From Flavobacteriales bacterium (GTDB taxonomy: Bacteria > Bacteroidota > Bacteroidia > Flavobacteriales_D > Crocinitomicaceae): a stretch of 47,435 nucleotides of DNA. Position numbers and translations under genes: made by a program. The stretch covers positions 1-47,435 of the forward strand of contig CANMTO010000016.1 in NCBI GenBank assembly GCA_947500755.1. Reading direction: 5' to 3'. Below, one piece after another: positions 15,420-26,653 of this stretch (its first letter is position 1; every line of letters begins with the position of its first letter). Under the pieces are notes generated by a model. The model did not search any database, was not told the origin of the DNA, and was given only the letters and a program-made list of their open reading frames with translations.

Positions 15420-15635
15420 GTGTTTCAAAAAGTTAGAACCTATTTTAATGAAACCTATACCGAGATGGTCCATAACGTAACATGGCCCACGTGGAAGGAA
15501 CTTCAAAACAATACAATCATTGTACTTATTTCGGTGATTCTTTTTTCAGTGGTAATTTTCGGAATGGATTTCGCTTTCGGTATCGCGGGGAAGCCCGGAG
15601 ATTCATGGCGCGGTTTACTAGGTTTTATCTATTAA
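15420..15635 (+). CDS. secE: Preprotein translocase subunit SecE
   Basis: A 71-residue single-spanning membrane protein that stabilises SecY in the Sec translocon. The amphipathic N-terminal helix contains the family signature VHNVTWPTWKEL, followed by one transmembrane helix (about 35-57, IIVLISVILFSVVIFGMDFAF). There is no ATG in frame at the right place. GTG 15420 is preferred because the earlier GTG at 15399 lies inside the tRNA-Trp 3' end. nusG starts 16 bases downstream, the usual pairing. Confidence 0.9.
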   Translation: MFQKVRTYFNETYTEMVHNVTWPTWKELQNNTIIVLISVILFSVVIFGMDFAFGIAGKPGDSWRGLLGFIY

Positions 15636-15651
15636 TTAAACGACGGTATAC

Positions 15652-16203
15652 ATGTCAGATATTTCGAAAAGATGGTACGTGGTTCGCGCAGTGAGCGGAA
15701 AAGAGAAGAAGGTAAAGGAACTTCTTGAGTTGGAGATTTCACGTCACAAATTGAATGATTTCGTAGCCCAAGTATTGATCCCAACTGAAAAGGTATTTCA
15801 AATCCGCAATGGAAAAAAAGTAAATAAAGAAAAAGCGTACTTACCTGGATACGTGCTAATCGAGGCTTCCTTGGTTGGTGAAGTTCCGCACATCATTAAA
15901 GGAATTCCTAATGTGATTGGTTTCTTGGGTGCTGTTAAAGGCGGGGAACCTGTTCCCATGCGCCTATCAGAAGTTAACCGAATCCTTGGTAAAGTAGATG
16001 AATTAGCCGAGAACGAAGAGGAAGTAAGAATTCCGTTCGTGACTGGAGAAAACGTTAAGGTAATAGATGGTCCATTCAATAATTTCAGTGGTGTGGTTGA
16101 TGAAATCAATGAAGAGAAGAAGAAGTTAAAAGTAATGGTTAAAATATTTGGTAGAAAGAACTTGCTAGAGTTGAGCTATATGCAAGTTGAAAAAGAGGTT
16201 TAA
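15652..16203 (+). CDS. nusG: Transcription termination/antitermination factor NusG
   Basis: A 183-residue elongation factor that binds the RNA polymerase clamp. The N-terminal NGN domain begins with KRWYVVRAVSGKEKKVKELL and includes YLPGYVLIEA and GIPNVIGFLG. The C-terminal KOW domain has VKVIDGPFNNFSGVVDEI. Its place between secE and rplK is the standard bacterial order. Confidence 0.98.
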   Translation: MSDISKRWYVVRAVSGKEKKVKELLELEISRHKLNDFVAQVLIPTEKVFQIRNGKKVNKEKAYLPGYVLIEASLVGEVPHIIKGIPNVIGFLGAVKGGEPVPMRLSEVNRILGKVDELAENEEEVRIPFVTGENVKVIDGPFNNFSGVVDEINEEKKKLKVMVKIFGRKNLLELSYMQVEKEV

Positions 16204-16284
16204 GAGTGTATTAACCGTAGGAGTAAGGAAAACGAACAAAGCTTCCCGTGAGTACTTATGTTTGACTACATAAATTGTGAATAA

Positions 16285-16731
16285 ATGGCTAAAGAAGTAG
16301 CAGCTTTGATCAAATTACAGGTCAAAGGAGGTGCGGCGAATCCGTCGCCCCCAATCGGTCCAGCACTCGGTGCAAAAGGCGTAAATATCATGGAGTTTTG
16401 TAAGCAGTTTAATGCGCGAACTCAAGATAAAGCGGGAAAAGTGGTTCCAGTAGTAATCACTGTATATGCAGATAAGTCATTCGACTTTGTGTTAAAAACA
16501 GCCCCTGCAGCAGTTCAAATCGTCGAGCAGACGAAAATCAAGAAAGGCTCTGCTGAGCCGAATAAGTCCAAAGTGGGAACCATCTCATGGGATCAAATTC
16601 GTACCATAGCAGAGGATAAACTTCCTGATTTAAATTGCTTTACGGTCGATGCTGGAATGTCAATGGTGGCTGGTACAGCGCGAAGTATGGGTGTTGTTGT
16701 AAAAGGAGGATCTGCTCCAAAAACTAAATAA
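16285..16731 (+). CDS. rplK: 50S ribosomal protein L11
   Basis: A 148-residue protein of the ribosomal GTPase-associated centre. The N-terminal domain carries [21 protein letters not shown] and the C-terminal rRNA-binding domain carries [13 protein letters not shown]. The length is slightly above the E. coli 142. It is separated from nusG by an 81-base leader, the longest gap between nusG and rplL. Confidence 0.98.
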   Translation: MAKEVAALIKLQVKGGAANPSPPIGPALGAKGVNIMEFCKQFNARTQDKAGKVVPVVITVYADKSFDFVLKTAPAAVQIVEQTKIKKGSAEPNKSKVGTISWDQIRTIAEDKLPDLNCFTVDAGMSMVAGTARSMGVVVKGGSAPKTK

Positions 16732-16742
16732 ATCAAGAAGAC

Positions 16743-17438
16743 ATGAAAAGAATTTCGAAAAAAAGAAAGGAAGTTTTGTCTAAAGTTGATTTAGACAAAG
16801 CCTATCCACTAGGAGAAGCTTGCGAATTAGTTAAATCAATCTCTACAACAAAATTTGATGCATCCGTAGACATCGCAGTGCGTTTAGGCGTTGATCCAAG
16901 AAAGGCTAACCAAATGGTTCGTGGTACGGTAGCACTTCCTCACGGAACTGGTAAAGACATGCGCGTTCTCGTGTTGTGTACACCAGAAAAAGAGGCGGAA
17001 GCTAAAGCTGCAGGTGCGGATTTTGTAGGGTTAGACGACTACATCGCCAAAATTAAGGGCGGTTGGACCGATGTTGATGTAATTATCACAATGCCATCTG
17101 TGATGGGAAAGGTTGGAGCTCTAGGACGTATTTTAGGTCCACGAGGGTTAATGCCGAATCCAAAAACAGGAACTGTAACACTAGACGTTGCGAAAGCGGT
17201 AGCAGAAGTAAAAGCCGGTAAAATCGACTTTAAAGTTGATAAATACGGGATTATACATTCTGCGGTTGGTAAAGTAAGTTTTAATGGTTCGATGTTGAAA
17301 GAGAACGCGAACGAATTGATTCAAGCGCTTATCAAGTTAAAACCGTCTGCAGCGAAAGGTACTTACATTAAAAGTATTGCAATCAGCTCTACCATGAGTG
17401 CCGGAATTCAAATCGAACCCAAATCAGTAACTGCTTAA
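16743..17438 (+). CDS. rplA: 50S ribosomal protein L1
   Basis: A 231-residue protein of the L1 stalk, and in many bacteria the translational repressor of the rplK-rplA mRNA. It shows the family signatures [21 protein letters not shown] and [21 protein letters not shown]. It starts 11 bases after rplK. Confidence 0.98.
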   Translation: MKRISKKRKEVLSKVDLDKAYPLGEACELVKSISTTKFDASVDIAVRLGVDPRKANQMVRGTVALPHGTGKDMRVLVLCTPEKEAEAKAAGADFVGLDDYIAKIKGGWTDVDVIITMPSVMGKVGALGRILGPRGLMPNPKTGTVTLDVAKAVAEVKAGKIDFKVDKYGIIHSAVGKVSFNGSMLKENANELIQALIKLKPSAAKGTYIKSIAISSTMSAGIQIEPKSVTA

Positions 17439-17448
17439 TATTTTTAAC

Positions 17449-17967
17449 ATGAACAGAGAAGAAAAAGCACAGTACATTGACGATTTGGCTGCTGAGTTGT
17501 CCGCTGCAAATATCCTTTATTTAACAGACACCGCTGACTTAACCGTCGAGACTATTAACAGCCTAAGAAGAAGATGTTTTCAATCAAATATCTCGTTGAA
17601 GGTTGTTAAAAACACCTTGTTGAAGAAAGCAATGGATCGAGTGGAGGGTAAAAATTATGGCGAACTTACGAGCCTGTTGAAAGGTTCAACTTCCATAATG
17701 ATTAGCCAAGAAGCTAATGCTCCAGCGCGTTTAATTCAAGAATTTCGCAAGAAAAATCCAAAGCCTATCCTTAAAGGTGCCTACATTGAAGAGGCAATCT
17801 TTGTTGGGGATAATCAATTGGTTGCTCTTGAAACCTTGAAGTCTAAAGAAGAATTGATTGGAGAAATTGTTGGATTACTTCAGAGCCCTGCTAAGAATGT
17901 GTTGTCTGGCCTTATAGGAGCAGGCGGTAAAATCGCGGGTATTTTAAAGACCCTAGAAGAAAGATAG
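17449..17967 (+). CDS. rplJ: 50S ribosomal protein L10
   Basis: A 172-residue protein that anchors L7/L12 dimers to the ribosome. The rRNA-binding N-terminal domain (LTVETINSLRRRCFQ, VVKNTLLKKAMDR) and the C-terminal helix that binds L12 (KNVLSGLIGAGGKIAGILKTL) are present. It follows rplA by only 10 bases, which leaves no room for an L10 leader of the kind used for autoregulation in other bacteria. Confidence 0.97.
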   Translation: MNREEKAQYIDDLAAELSAANILYLTDTADLTVETINSLRRRCFQSNISLKVVKNTLLKKAMDRVEGKNYGELTSLLKGSTSIMISQEANAPARLIQEFRKKNPKPILKGAYIEEAIFVGDNQLVALETLKSKEELIGEIVGLLQSPAKNVLSGLIGAGGKIAGILKTLEER

Positions 17968-17996
17968 TTTATTAACCTTATTTAAAAACAAATAAA

Positions 17997-18377
17997 ATGG
18001 CTGAATTAAAGCAAATCGCAGAAACCCTAGTTAACCTTACTGTAAAAGAAGTAAACGAGTTAGCGGCAATCCTTAAAGAAGAATACGGAATCGAACCAGC
18101 TGCAGCTGCCCCAGTAATGATGGCAGGTGGTGGAGGCGGTGCCGAAGCTGCTGCTGTAGAGGAACAAACAGAATTCAATGTAATCCTAAAAGCAGCCGGA
18201 CCAAGCAAACTTGCTGTAGTTAAACTTGTAAAAGAACTTACAGGAAACGGATTGAAAGAGTCTAAAGATCTAGTTGATAGTGCACCTGCTACCCTGAAAG
18301 AAGCAGTTTCTAAAGACGAAGCGGAAGGCCTGAAAAAGTCTCTTGAAGAGGCTGGCGCCGAAGTTGAGATTAAGTAA
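17997..18377 (+). CDS. rplL: 50S ribosomal protein L7/L12
   Basis: A 126-residue acidic stalk protein that recruits translational GTPases. The N-terminal dimerisation helices ([20 protein letters not shown]) are joined by an alanine/glycine-rich hinge (about 37-58) to the C-terminal domain ([40 protein letters not shown]). A strong hairpin follows the gene before rpoB. Confidence 0.98.
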   Translation: MAELKQIAETLVNLTVKEVNELAAILKEEYGIEPAAAAPVMMAGGGGGAEAAAVEEQTEFNVILKAAGPSKLAVVKLVKELTGNGLKESKDLVDSAPATLKEAVSKDEAEGLKKSLEEAGAEVEIK

Positions 18378-18392
18378 TTTCAGACGGAATTC

Positions 18393-18435
18393 ACAGGAAA
18401 GGCAACCGATTTTTCGGGTGCCTTGTCCTGTTTTT
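18393..18435 (+). terminator. Hairpin attenuator between rplL and rpoB
   Basis: ACAGG (18393-18397) pairs with CCTGT (18427-18431). Inside it AAGGCA (18399-18404) pairs with TGCCTT (18419-18424) and CCG with CGG near the loop. A TTTTTG run (18431-18436) overlaps the 3' arm. The shape is that of an intrinsic terminator used as an attenuator, lowering rpoBC output relative to ribosomal proteins. Partial read-through is inferred. Confidence 0.75.
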
Positions 18436-18472
18436 GTAAAGTGCATTTTCTAAATTTTATAAATTAATAGCC

Positions 18473-21400
18473 TTGGCAACAAAAAATAATTCAACCCGAA
18501 TTAATTTTGCCTCCAGTAAAAATACCTTTGAGTATCCCGACTTTTTGGAGGTTCAATTGAAATCGTTTCAAGAATTCTTTCAGCTTGAAACAACACCTGA
18601 AAACAGAGAAAGCGAAGGGCTTTTCAAAGTTTTCTCAGAAAATTTCCCAATTACCGATACCCGAAATCAATTCGTACTCGAGTTTTTGGATTATTTCATC
18701 GATCCCCCAAGGTATTCGATTGAAGAGTGTATCGAACGTGGGTTAACCTACAGCGTGCCTCTGAAAGCAAAATTGAAATTATATTGTACCGATCCTGAAC
18801 ATGAGGATTTCGAGACCATCGTACAAGATGTGTATCTAGGTACAATTCCGTATATGACCCCCAAAGGTTCCTTTGTCGTAAATGGCGCAGAACGTGTAAT
18901 TGTTTCGCAGTTGCACCGCTCTCCAGGTGTGTTCTTCGGTCAGTCCCGCCACGCCAATGGTACTAAATTGTATTCCGCACGAATTATCCCATTCAAGGGT
19001 TCTTGGATGGAATTCGCTACAGATATCAATAGTATCATGTATGCGTATATCGACCGGAAGAAAAAATTACCCTTAACTACCTTGTTCCGTGCAATGGGGT
19101 ACGAAACAGATCGAGACATCCTTGAGATTTTTGGCCTAGCCGATGAGGTGAAGATCACCAAAGCAGGAATGAAAAAACTAGTAGGTCGACGGCTTGCAGC
19201 TCGTGTTCTAAAAACATGGATTGAAGATTTCGTAGATGAGGATACTGGAGAAGTAGTTTCTATCGAACGGAATGAAGTGATCCTTGAGCGTGAGTTGGAA
19301 ATTAAAGAAGAGCATTTAGATGATATCCTCGATTCAGGTACGAAATCATTAATCCTACACAGGGAAAATGCGAATGCGATTGACTTTACCATCATTTATA
19401 ATACCCTTCAGAAAGATCCAACTAATTCTGAAAAAGAAGCAATTGAATACATCTACAGACAACTTCGAAATGCGGATGCCCCGGATTTTGAGACCGCAAA
19501 AGGAGTGTTTGAAAAATTGTTTTTCTCTGATACACGTTACGACTTAGGAGAAGTAGGACGTTACCGAATTAATAAAAAATTGAAAATCGGTCCAGAGGAA
19601 GCATCACGAGTGCTTACAAAACAAGACATTATTGAAATCGTTAAGTATCTCATCGAGTTAATCAACTCTAAAGCAGATGTAGATGATATCGATCACCTTT
19701 CAAACCGACGTGTACGTACGGTTGGAGAGCAATTGTACTCTCAGTTTGGTGTTGGTTTGGCTCGAATGGCTCGTACCATCAGAGAACGTATGAATGTTCG
19801 TGATAATGAGGTATTTACACCAATAGATTTGATTAACGCTAAAACGTTGAGTTCCGTTATTAATTCGTTCTTCGGCACCAACCAGCTTTCTCAGTTTATG
19901 GATCAAACCAATCCATTAGCCGAAGTAACACACAAACGTCGTCTTTCCGCCCTCGGACCAGGTGGTTTATCAAGAGAGCGCGCAGGATTTGAGGTTCGTG
20001 ACGTTCACTATACGCACTACGGAAGACTATGTACTATCGAAACACCGGAAGGACCTAACATTGGTTTAATTTCTTCGCTTTGCGTTTTCGCCAAAGTAAA
20101 TAAACTTGGATTCATTGAAACTCCTTATCGTAAAATTGACAACGGTAAAATGGTGTTCACGGAAGAACCTATTTATTTAGCAGCGGAAGAGGAAGATGGG
20201 AAAATTATCGCTCAAGCGAATGCCAAAGTAGATAACAAAGGAAATTTCCTTACGGATACCGTTAAGGCTCGTTACGAAGGTGATTTCCCTGTGGTTAACC
20301 CGAAAGACCTGCACCTTATGGATGTAGGGGCGAATCAAATTGCATCCATTGCCGCTTCTTCTATTCCATTTTTGGAACACGATGATGCCAACCGTGCCCT
20401 GATGGGATCGAACATGCAACGTCAAGCAGTTCCGTTATTAAAACCACGCTCTCCCATTGTAGGGACCGGAATCGAAGAGCTTGTTGCTCGTGATTCACGC
20501 GTGCTTGTAAATGCAGAAGGTGATGGGGTAGTAGAATATGTGGACGCTAACGAAATCGTGATTCGTTATGATTGGAACGATGAAGATAAATTAGTTTCCT
20601 TTGACAGTGAGGTTAAGCGTTATTCTCTAACGAAATATGCGAAAACAAACCAAAGTACGTGTATGAATCTTAAGCCAATTGTGGCTAAAGGTGATCGCGT
20701 AGCGAAAGGTCAAGTACTGTGCGAAGGATATGCTACCGAAAGTGGAGAGCTAGCGCTTGGACAAAACCTAAAAGTGGCATTCATGCCATGGAAAGGATAT
20801 AACTTTGAAGATGCAATCGTGATTTCAGAGAAAATTGTTCGCGATGATATTTTTACTTCAATTCATATTGATGAATACTCCTTAGAGGTTCGTGACACCA
20901 AACGAGGAATGGAAGAGTTAACCTCGGATATTCCAAACGTAAGTGAAGAAGCAACCAAGGATTTAGATGAAAACGGATTAATCCGAATCGGTGCTGAAAT
21001 TAAAGAAGGAGATATTCTGATTGGAAAAATCACTCCAAAAGGAGAAACGGACCCATCACCAGAAGAGAAATTGCTACGTGCAATCTTCGGTGACAAAGCG
21101 GGCGATGTGAAAGATGCTTCCTTGAAAGCTGGACCATCATTACGCGGTGTCGTAATTCAAAAGAAATTGTTCTCTCGTGCGGTGAAAGACCGTAAGTCTA
21201 AATCACAAGACAAGCCAATTTTGGAAAACTTGGATATGGAGTACCAAAAAGAGTACAATGATCTGAAAGAAAAATTAACTGAAAAGTTAATGATGATCCT
21301 CGGAGAAAATAAATCTGCCGGGGTATTCAATAATTTTAGAGAAGAGCTGATTAAGAAAGGCACTAAGTTTTCTGGAAAAGGCTTAATGACCTTGGATTAT

Positions 21401-22282
21401 ACCATTATCAATCCATTGAATTGGACTGCTGATGAGAAGATTAATCAAATGATTAGCCGAGTTATTCACAACTTTAGTATCAAAGCGAACGACTTATTAG
21501 GGAACTACAAACGAAAAAAATTCCATATTTCAGTGGGTGATGAATTGCCTGCAGGAATCGTGAAATTGGCCAAGGTTTATGTGGCTAAAAAACGTAAGCT
21601 TCGCGTAGGAGATAAGATGGCCGGTCGTCACGGTAACAAAGGAATCGTTGCGAATATCGTTCGTCAAGAAGATATGCCATTCTTAGAGGATGGAACGCCA
21701 GTTGATATCGTGTTGAACCCACTTGGGGTACCTTCACGGATGAACTTAGGTCAGATCTACGAAACCGTACTAGGTTGGGCAGGAGAAAAACTTGGAATCA
21801 AGTTTGCTACGCCAATTTTTGACGGAGCACATCCTTCTGAAATTGATGAGTGGACTGCAAAAGCGGGTGTTCCAAAGTCTGGTAAAACCTATTTATATGA
21901 CGGCGGTACTGGAGAGCGTTTCGATCAGCCTGCAACAGTAGGAGTAATCTACATGTTGAAGTTATCCCACATGGTGGATGATAAAATGCACGCGCGTTCA
22001 ATCGGACCATACTCCTTGATTACACAACAGCCGCTTGGTGGTAAAGCCCAGTTCGGTGGTCAGCGTTTTGGAGAAATGGAGGTTTGGGCTATCGAAGCCT
22101 TCGGAGCAGCAAATATTCTTCAAGAGTTGTTAACGGTTAAATCCGATGACGTGACGGGCCGAGCGAAGGCCTATGAAGCTATCGTTAAAGGAGATAACAT
22201 CCCAGAACCAGGTATTCCTGAGTCATTCAATGTATTACTACATGAATTGAAAGGACTTTGCCTTAATGTTACTATGGATTAA
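18473..22282 (+). CDS. rpoB: RNA polymerase subunit beta
   Basis: A 1269-residue catalytic subunit. The rifampicin pocket is wild-type-like: [19 protein letters not shown], then [20 protein letters not shown], with the Asp, His and Ser positions linked to resistance unchanged. [12 protein letters not shown] and the C-terminal [13 protein letters not shown] clamp contacts are intact. The first codon is TTG (18473), giving [12 protein letters not shown], which matches the usual start of Flavobacteriia RpoB; no better ATG is in frame. Confidence 0.98.
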   Translation: MATKNNSTRINFASSKNTFEYPDFLEVQLKSFQEFFQLETTPENRESEGLFKVFSENFPITDTRNQFVLEFLDYFIDPPRYSIEECIERGLTYSVPLKAKLKLYCTDPEHEDFETIVQDVYLGTIPYMTPKGSFVVNGAERVIVSQLHRSPGVFFGQSRHANGTKLYSARIIPFKGSWMEFATDINSIMYAYIDRKKKLPLTTLFRAMGYETDRDILEIFGLADEVKITKAGMKKLVGRRLAARVLKTWIEDFVDEDTGEVVSIERNEVILERELEIKEEHLDDILDSGTKSLILHRENANAIDFTIIYNTLQKDPTNSEKEAIEYIYRQLRNADAPDFETAKGVFEKLFFSDTRYDLGEVGRYRINKKLKIGPEEASRVLTKQDIIEIVKYLIELINSKADVDDIDHLSNRRVRTVGEQLYSQFGVGLARMARTIRERMNVRDNEVFTPIDLINAKTLSSVINSFFGTNQLSQFMDQTNPLAEVTHKRRLSALGPGGLSRERAGFEVRDVHYTHYGRLCTIETPEGPNIGLISSLCVFAKVNKLGFIETPYRKIDNGKMVFTEEPIYLAAEEEDGKIIAQANAKVDNKGNFLTDTVKARYEGDFPVVNPKDLHLMDVGANQIASIAASSIPFLEHDDANRALMGSNMQRQAVPLLKPRSPIVGTGIEELVARDSRVLVNAEGDGVVEYVDANEIVIRYDWNDEDKLVSFDSEVKRYSLTKYAKTNQSTCMNLKPIVAKGDRVAKGQVLCEGYATESGELALGQNLKVAFMPWKGYNFEDAIVISEKIVRDDIFTSIHIDEYSLEVRDTKRGMEELTSDIPNVSEEATKDLDENGLIRIGAEIKEGDILIGKITPKGETDPSPEEKLLRAIFGDKAGDVKDASLKAGPSLRGVVIQKKLFSRAVKDRKSKSQDKPILENLDMEYQKEYNDLKEKLTEKLMMILGENKSAGVFNNFREELIKKGTKFSGKGLMTLDYTIINPLNWTADEKINQMISRVIHNFSIKANDLLGNYKRKKFHISVGDELPAGIVKLAKVYVAKKRKLRVGDKMAGRHGNKGIVANIVRQEDMPFLEDGTPVDIVLNPLGVPSRMNLGQIYETVLGWAGEKLGIKFATPIFDGAHPSEIDEWTAKAGVPKSGKTYLYDGGTGERFDQPATVGVIYMLKLSHMVDDKMHARSIGPYSLITQQPLGGKAQFGGQRFGEMEVWAIEAFGAANILQELLTVKSDDVTGRAKAYEAIVKGDNIPEPGIPESFNVLLHELKGLCLNVTMD

Positions 22283-22307
22283 TTAAAAAATTGTTAAAGC
22301 GTACAAC

Positions 22308-25300
22308 ATGGCTTTTAAGAAAGAAACACCAAAAAAACAAAACAGCTTCAATAAAATAACCATCTCTTTGGCCTCGCCAGAGTTGATTTTGGAGCAATCT
22401 AGTGGGGAAGTACTTAAACCGGAAACGATTAATTACCGAACCTATAAACCAGAACGAGATGGATTGTTTTGCGAGCGAATTTTTGGACCCGTTAAAGATT
22501 ATGAATGTCACTGTGGTAAATACAAGCGTATCCGATATAAAGGAATTGTCTGTGACCGCTGCGGTGTTGAAGTAACAGAGAAAAAAGTACGTCGTGAACG
22601 AATGGGCCATATTGCCTTAGTAGTTCCGGTTGCGCACATCTGGTACTTCCGTTCATTGCCGAATAAAATTGGCTACTTGCTTGGACTTCCAACCAAGAAA
22701 CTCGACCAAATTATTTATTACGAACGGTATGTGGTTATTCAAGCAGGAGTTACCGCAGAAATGGAAGGCTTAGGCCTTAAAAAGTACGATTTCTTAGCCG
22801 AAGAAGATTATCTCGACATTATTGATAATCCGGCCCTCAAAGACAACCATTTCTTAGACGATTCTGATCCGAATAAATTCATCGCTAAAATGGGTGCCGA
22901 AGCACTTTACGATTTATTGAGAAATCTAAATTTAGTTTCCCTCTCTAATGAGTTGCGTGCGGCAGCGGACGAAGAAACGTCGGTTCAACGTAAAAACGAG
23001 GCACTGAAGCGTTTACAAGTGGTGGAGGCAATGAAAGATTCACAGACACGCATCGATAACCGTCCGGAATGGATGATTGTTAAGGTGGTACCAGTAATCC
23101 CACCTGAACTTCGCCCGTTAGTTCCTTTAGACGGTGGTCGCTTCGCTACCTCAGATTTAAATGACCTGTATCGTCGGGTTATTATACGTAATAACCGACT
23201 TAAGCGCTTGATCGAAATTAAAGCACCTGAAGTGATTTTGCGAAATGAAAAACGGATGCTTCAAGAATCTGTAGATTCGTTATTTGATAATTCGCGTAAA
23301 TCGAGTGCCGTTAAAACTGAGTCAAACCGTGCATTGAAATCACTTTCTGACTCCTTAAAAGGTAAGCAAGGTCGTTTCCGTCAAAACTTATTAGGAAAAC
23401 GAGTGGATTATTCTGCGCGTTCCGTGATTGTGGTCGGACCAGATTTGAAATTACATGAATGCGGCCTTCCTAAAGACATGGCAGCGGAACTATACAAACC
23501 GTTTATCATTCGTAAAATGATCGAGCGGGGTATTGTTAAAACCGTGAAATCTGCAAAGAAAATCGTAGATCGTAAAGAGCCAGTAGTTTGGGATATCTTA
23601 GAGAACATATTAAAAGGTCACCCGGTATTACTTAACCGTGCCCCTACGCTTCACCGTTTAGGTATTCAAGCGTTTCAACCAAAATTGATTGAAGGAAAAG
23701 CAATTCGCTTACACCCATTGGTAACTACGGCCTTTAACGCGGATTTCGATGGTGACCAAATGGCGGTGCATTTACCATTAGGAAATGCGGCAATTTTAGA
23801 AGCTCAGCTGTTAATGTTGGCCTCTCATAATATTTTGAATCCTGCGAATGGCGCACCGATTGCCGTACCATCTCAAGACATGGTTCTTGGTTTGTACTAC
23901 ATCACAAAAGGTAAGGTTTCCACTGCGTCAGATATCGTGAAAGGAGAAGGAAAAATATTCTATTCGCCAGAAGAAGTTATCATCGCATACAATGAACGTC
24001 GCTTAGACCTGCATGCAACCATCAAGGTTAAGTCCTATGACCTTAACGAACAAGGGGAGCCGGTATTAAAAATGATTGATACCACCTGTGGTCGCGTGCT
24101 GTTTAATGAGAATGTTCCACGAGAGGTTGGGTATATAAACGATGTACTTACGAAAAAAGCCCTGCGTGATATTATTGGTGAAGTACTGAAAGTTTCAGGA
24201 ACTAGCCGTACTGCCCAATTCTTGGATGATATCAAAACCTTAGGATACCACATGGCTTTCAAAGGTGGACTATCATTCAATTTGGATGATATTATCATTC
24301 CAAAAGAGAAAGAAGTATTGGTTGCCAAGGCAGAACAAGAAGTTATCGAAGTGATGTCCAGCTATAACATGGGATTAATCACGAATAATGAGCGGTATAA
24401 CCAGATTATTGATATTTGGACACACACCAATTCCCGATTGACAGCAACCCTAATGGACCAGTTGAAAACTGACCGTCAAGGATTCAATTCCATCTACATG
24501 ATGTTTGATTCAGGAGCTCGTGGTTCAAAAGAGCAAATTCGTCAGCTTTCTGGAATGCGAGGATTAATGGCAAAACCTCAAAAATCTGGAGCATCCGTGC
24601 AAGAGATTATTGAGAACCCCATTCTTTCGAACTTTAAAGAAGGGCTTTCGATCCTTGAGTACTTTATTTCCACACACGGTGCGCGTAAAGGACTTGCAGA
24701 TACCGCCCTTAAAACGGCTGATGCAGGTTACCTAACACGTCGTTTGGTGGATGTGGCTCAAGATGTGGTAATTAATTCCGAGGATTGTGGTACGCTTCGC
24801 GGTATCGTTGCTTCTGCCCTGCGCAAGAACGATGATGTGGTTGAGCCGCTTTACGATCGAATCCTAGGTAGAACTTCCGTACACGATGTGTATTTCCCTG
24901 AATCTGACCGATTAATTGTAGAGAGCGGGGAGCTCATTACTGAAAATGTTGCCCGAGAAATTGAGGCGGCAGGCATTGAAGAGGTAGAAATTCGTTCGGT
25001 ATTAACCTGCGAAATGCGTAAAGGAGTGTGTTCGAAATGTTACGGACGAAACCTTGCCTCGCACAGGCCAGCACAGATTGGAGATGCTGTAGGTGTTATA
25101 GCCGCACAGTCCATCGGTGAACCAGGAACGCAGCTTACACTTCGAACGTTCCACGTTGGGGGTACTGCATCGAACATTGCAGACAGTTCAGACATCAAAG
25201 CCAAAGTGGCGGGTCGCATTGAATTTGAAGAATTGCGTACCATCGATCACAAAGGAACGGACGGAATCGTTAAAACAATAGTGGTAGGTCGTTCCGGAGA

Positions 25301-26606
25301 AATGCGGATCGTTGATGAGAAAACAGGCATTGTAATCATGAATGCTAACATTCCTTACGGTTCGGATTTAATGGTGATTGATAAAACAAAAGTTAAGAAA
25401 GGAGATGTAATCTGTAAATGGGACCCATACAATGCCTTAATTATTACGGAAGTAAAAGGTAAAGTTAAGTTTGATTTCATGGAAGCGGGCATAACGTACC
25501 GTGAAGAAATGGATGAGCAAACGGGATATAACCGTAAGGTGATCATCGAATCGCGAGATAAGAAGAAAAGTCCGGCCATTCACATTGTAGATGCTAAAAC
25601 GAAAGAAGTACTCCGAGAGTACTCCCTACCGGTGAGTGCCTTATTAAATGTAGAAGAAGGAGAGTTAGTAGACGCAGGGGTAATCTTAGTTAAAATTCCA
25701 CGATCTTCAGGTAAGTCGGGGGATATTACTGGAGGTTTGCCTCGTGTAACCGAGCTTTTTGAAGCACGTAACCCTTCCAATCCTGCAGTTGTTTCTGAAA
25801 TTGATGGAACTGCGGCATACGGGACAATCAAGCGTGGTAACCGAGAGATTATTATTACTACAAAATCAGGTGAGGTTCGTAAATATCTTGTTCCACTTTC
25901 GAAGCATATTTTGGTTCAGCAGAACGATTTTGTTCGTGCAGGACAACCGCTATCCGATGGTGCGATTACACCGAATGATATCCTAAATATTGAAGGACCA
26001 ACCAAAGTTCAGGAGTATATCGTAAATGAAATCCAAGAAGTTTACCGACTTCAAGGGGTGAAAATTAACGATAAGCACTTTGAAGTTATTGTTCGTCAAA
26101 TGATGCTTAAAGCGGAGATTGTTGATCCAGGAGATACGCGTTTCCTTGAGGGGCAATCCATTCATAAAGCTGATATCATGGAGGCTAACGACCACTTGTA
26201 TGGCATGATGTTTATCAGAGATTCGGGCGATTCTACCGAAGTCGAAAAAGGTCAGTTGATTTCCGTACGTAAGTTACGTGATGAAAATTCAAGATTGAAG
26301 CGTGAAGATAAAAATCTTATTGAGGCTCGTGAGGCAGAACCAGCGACTTCTACACCACTTCTTCAAGGGATTACGAGAGCCTCACTTCAAACTCAGTCGT
26401 TTATTTCAGCAGCTTCCTTCCAGGAAACCACGAAAGTGCTTAACGAAGCAGCGATATCAGGTAAAGAAGATCACCTACTTGGATTGAAAGAAAATGTAAT
26501 TGTTGGTCACTTGATTCCAGCAGGAACAGGAGTACGCCATTTCCAAAATATGATTGTTGGCTCGAAAGAGGTTTACGAAAAACTAATCGAAGAGAACGAA
26601 GCGTAA
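22308..26606 (+). CDS. rpoC: RNA polymerase subunit beta'
   Basis: A 1432-residue subunit carrying the active-site metal loop [15 protein letters not shown]. The N-terminal zinc finger is [20 protein letters not shown] and the second zinc site is formed around CGTLRG and [13 protein letters not shown]. The trigger-loop region includes [19 protein letters not shown]. It starts 25 bases after rpoB and ends the operon; a strong terminator follows. Confidence 0.98.
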   Translation: MAFKKETPKKQNSFNKITISLASPELILEQSSGEVLKPETINYRTYKPERDGLFCERIFGPVKDYECHCGKYKRIRYKGIVCDRCGVEVTEKKVRRERMGHIALVVPVAHIWYFRSLPNKIGYLLGLPTKKLDQIIYYERYVVIQAGVTAEMEGLGLKKYDFLAEEDYLDIIDNPALKDNHFLDDSDPNKFIAKMGAEALYDLLRNLNLVSLSNELRAAADEETSVQRKNEALKRLQVVEAMKDSQTRIDNRPEWMIVKVVPVIPPELRPLVPLDGGRFATSDLNDLYRRVIIRNNRLKRLIEIKAPEVILRNEKRMLQESVDSLFDNSRKSSAVKTESNRALKSLSDSLKGKQGRFRQNLLGKRVDYSARSVIVVGPDLKLHECGLPKDMAAELYKPFIIRKMIERGIVKTVKSAKKIVDRKEPVVWDILENILKGHPVLLNRAPTLHRLGIQAFQPKLIEGKAIRLHPLVTTAFNADFDGDQMAVHLPLGNAAILEAQLLMLASHNILNPANGAPIAVPSQDMVLGLYYITKGKVSTASDIVKGEGKIFYSPEEVIIAYNERRLDLHATIKVKSYDLNEQGEPVLKMIDTTCGRVLFNENVPREVGYINDVLTKKALRDIIGEVLKVSGTSRTAQFLDDIKTLGYHMAFKGGLSFNLDDIIIPKEKEVLVAKAEQEVIEVMSSYNMGLITNNERYNQIIDIWTHTNSRLTATLMDQLKTDRQGFNSIYMMFDSGARGSKEQIRQLSGMRGLMAKPQKSGASVQEIIENPILSNFKEGLSILEYFISTHGARKGLADTALKTADAGYLTRRLVDVAQDVVINSEDCGTLRGIVASALRKNDDVVEPLYDRILGRTSVHDVYFPESDRLIVESGELITENVAREIEAAGIEEVEIRSVLTCEMRKGVCSKCYGRNLASHRPAQIGDAVGVIAAQSIGEPGTQLTLRTFHVGGTASNIADSSDIKAKVAGRIEFEELRTIDHKGTDGIVKTIVVGRSGEMRIVDEKTGIVIMNANIPYGSDLMVIDKTKVKKGDVICKWDPYNALIITEVKGKVKFDFMEAGITYREEMDEQTGYNRKVIIESRDKKKSPAIHIVDAKTKEVLREYSLPVSALLNVEEGELVDAGVILVKIPRSSGKSGDITGGLPRVTELFEARNPSNPAVVSEIDGTAAYGTIKRGNREIIITTKSGEVRKYLVPLSKHILVQQNDFVRAGQPLSDGAITPNDILNIEGPTKVQEYIVNEIQEVYRLQGVKINDKHFEVIVRQMMLKAEIVDPGDTRFLEGQSIHKADIMEANDHLYGMMFIRDSGDSTEVEKGQLISVRKLRDENSRLKREDKNLIEAREAEPATSTPLLQGITRASLQTQSFISAASFQETTKVLNEAAISGKEDHLLGLKENVIVGHLIPAGTGVRHFQNMIVGSKEVYEKLIEENEA

Positions 26607-26628
26607 TACGTTGTTCTTTCAGACATTG

Positions 26629-26653
26629 AATCCCGCTTCGGCGGGATTTTTTT
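26629..26653 (+). terminator. Intrinsic terminator of the rpoBC operon
   Basis: The stem ATCCCGC (26630-26636) and GCGGGAT (26641-26647) enclose a TTCG tetraloop, followed by seven T in total (26647-26653). The T run overlaps the stop codon of the convergent recG gene by two bases. The stem is symmetric, but the A run on the 5' side is too short (two bases) to make a good U tract for recG transcripts. Confidence 0.92.

Noticed and set aside
18940..19395. 151-codon minus-strand frame inside rpoB
   Set aside because: It is fully antisense to conserved rpoB sequence, serine-rich and low in complexity as antisense frames usually are, with no promoter or family signature.
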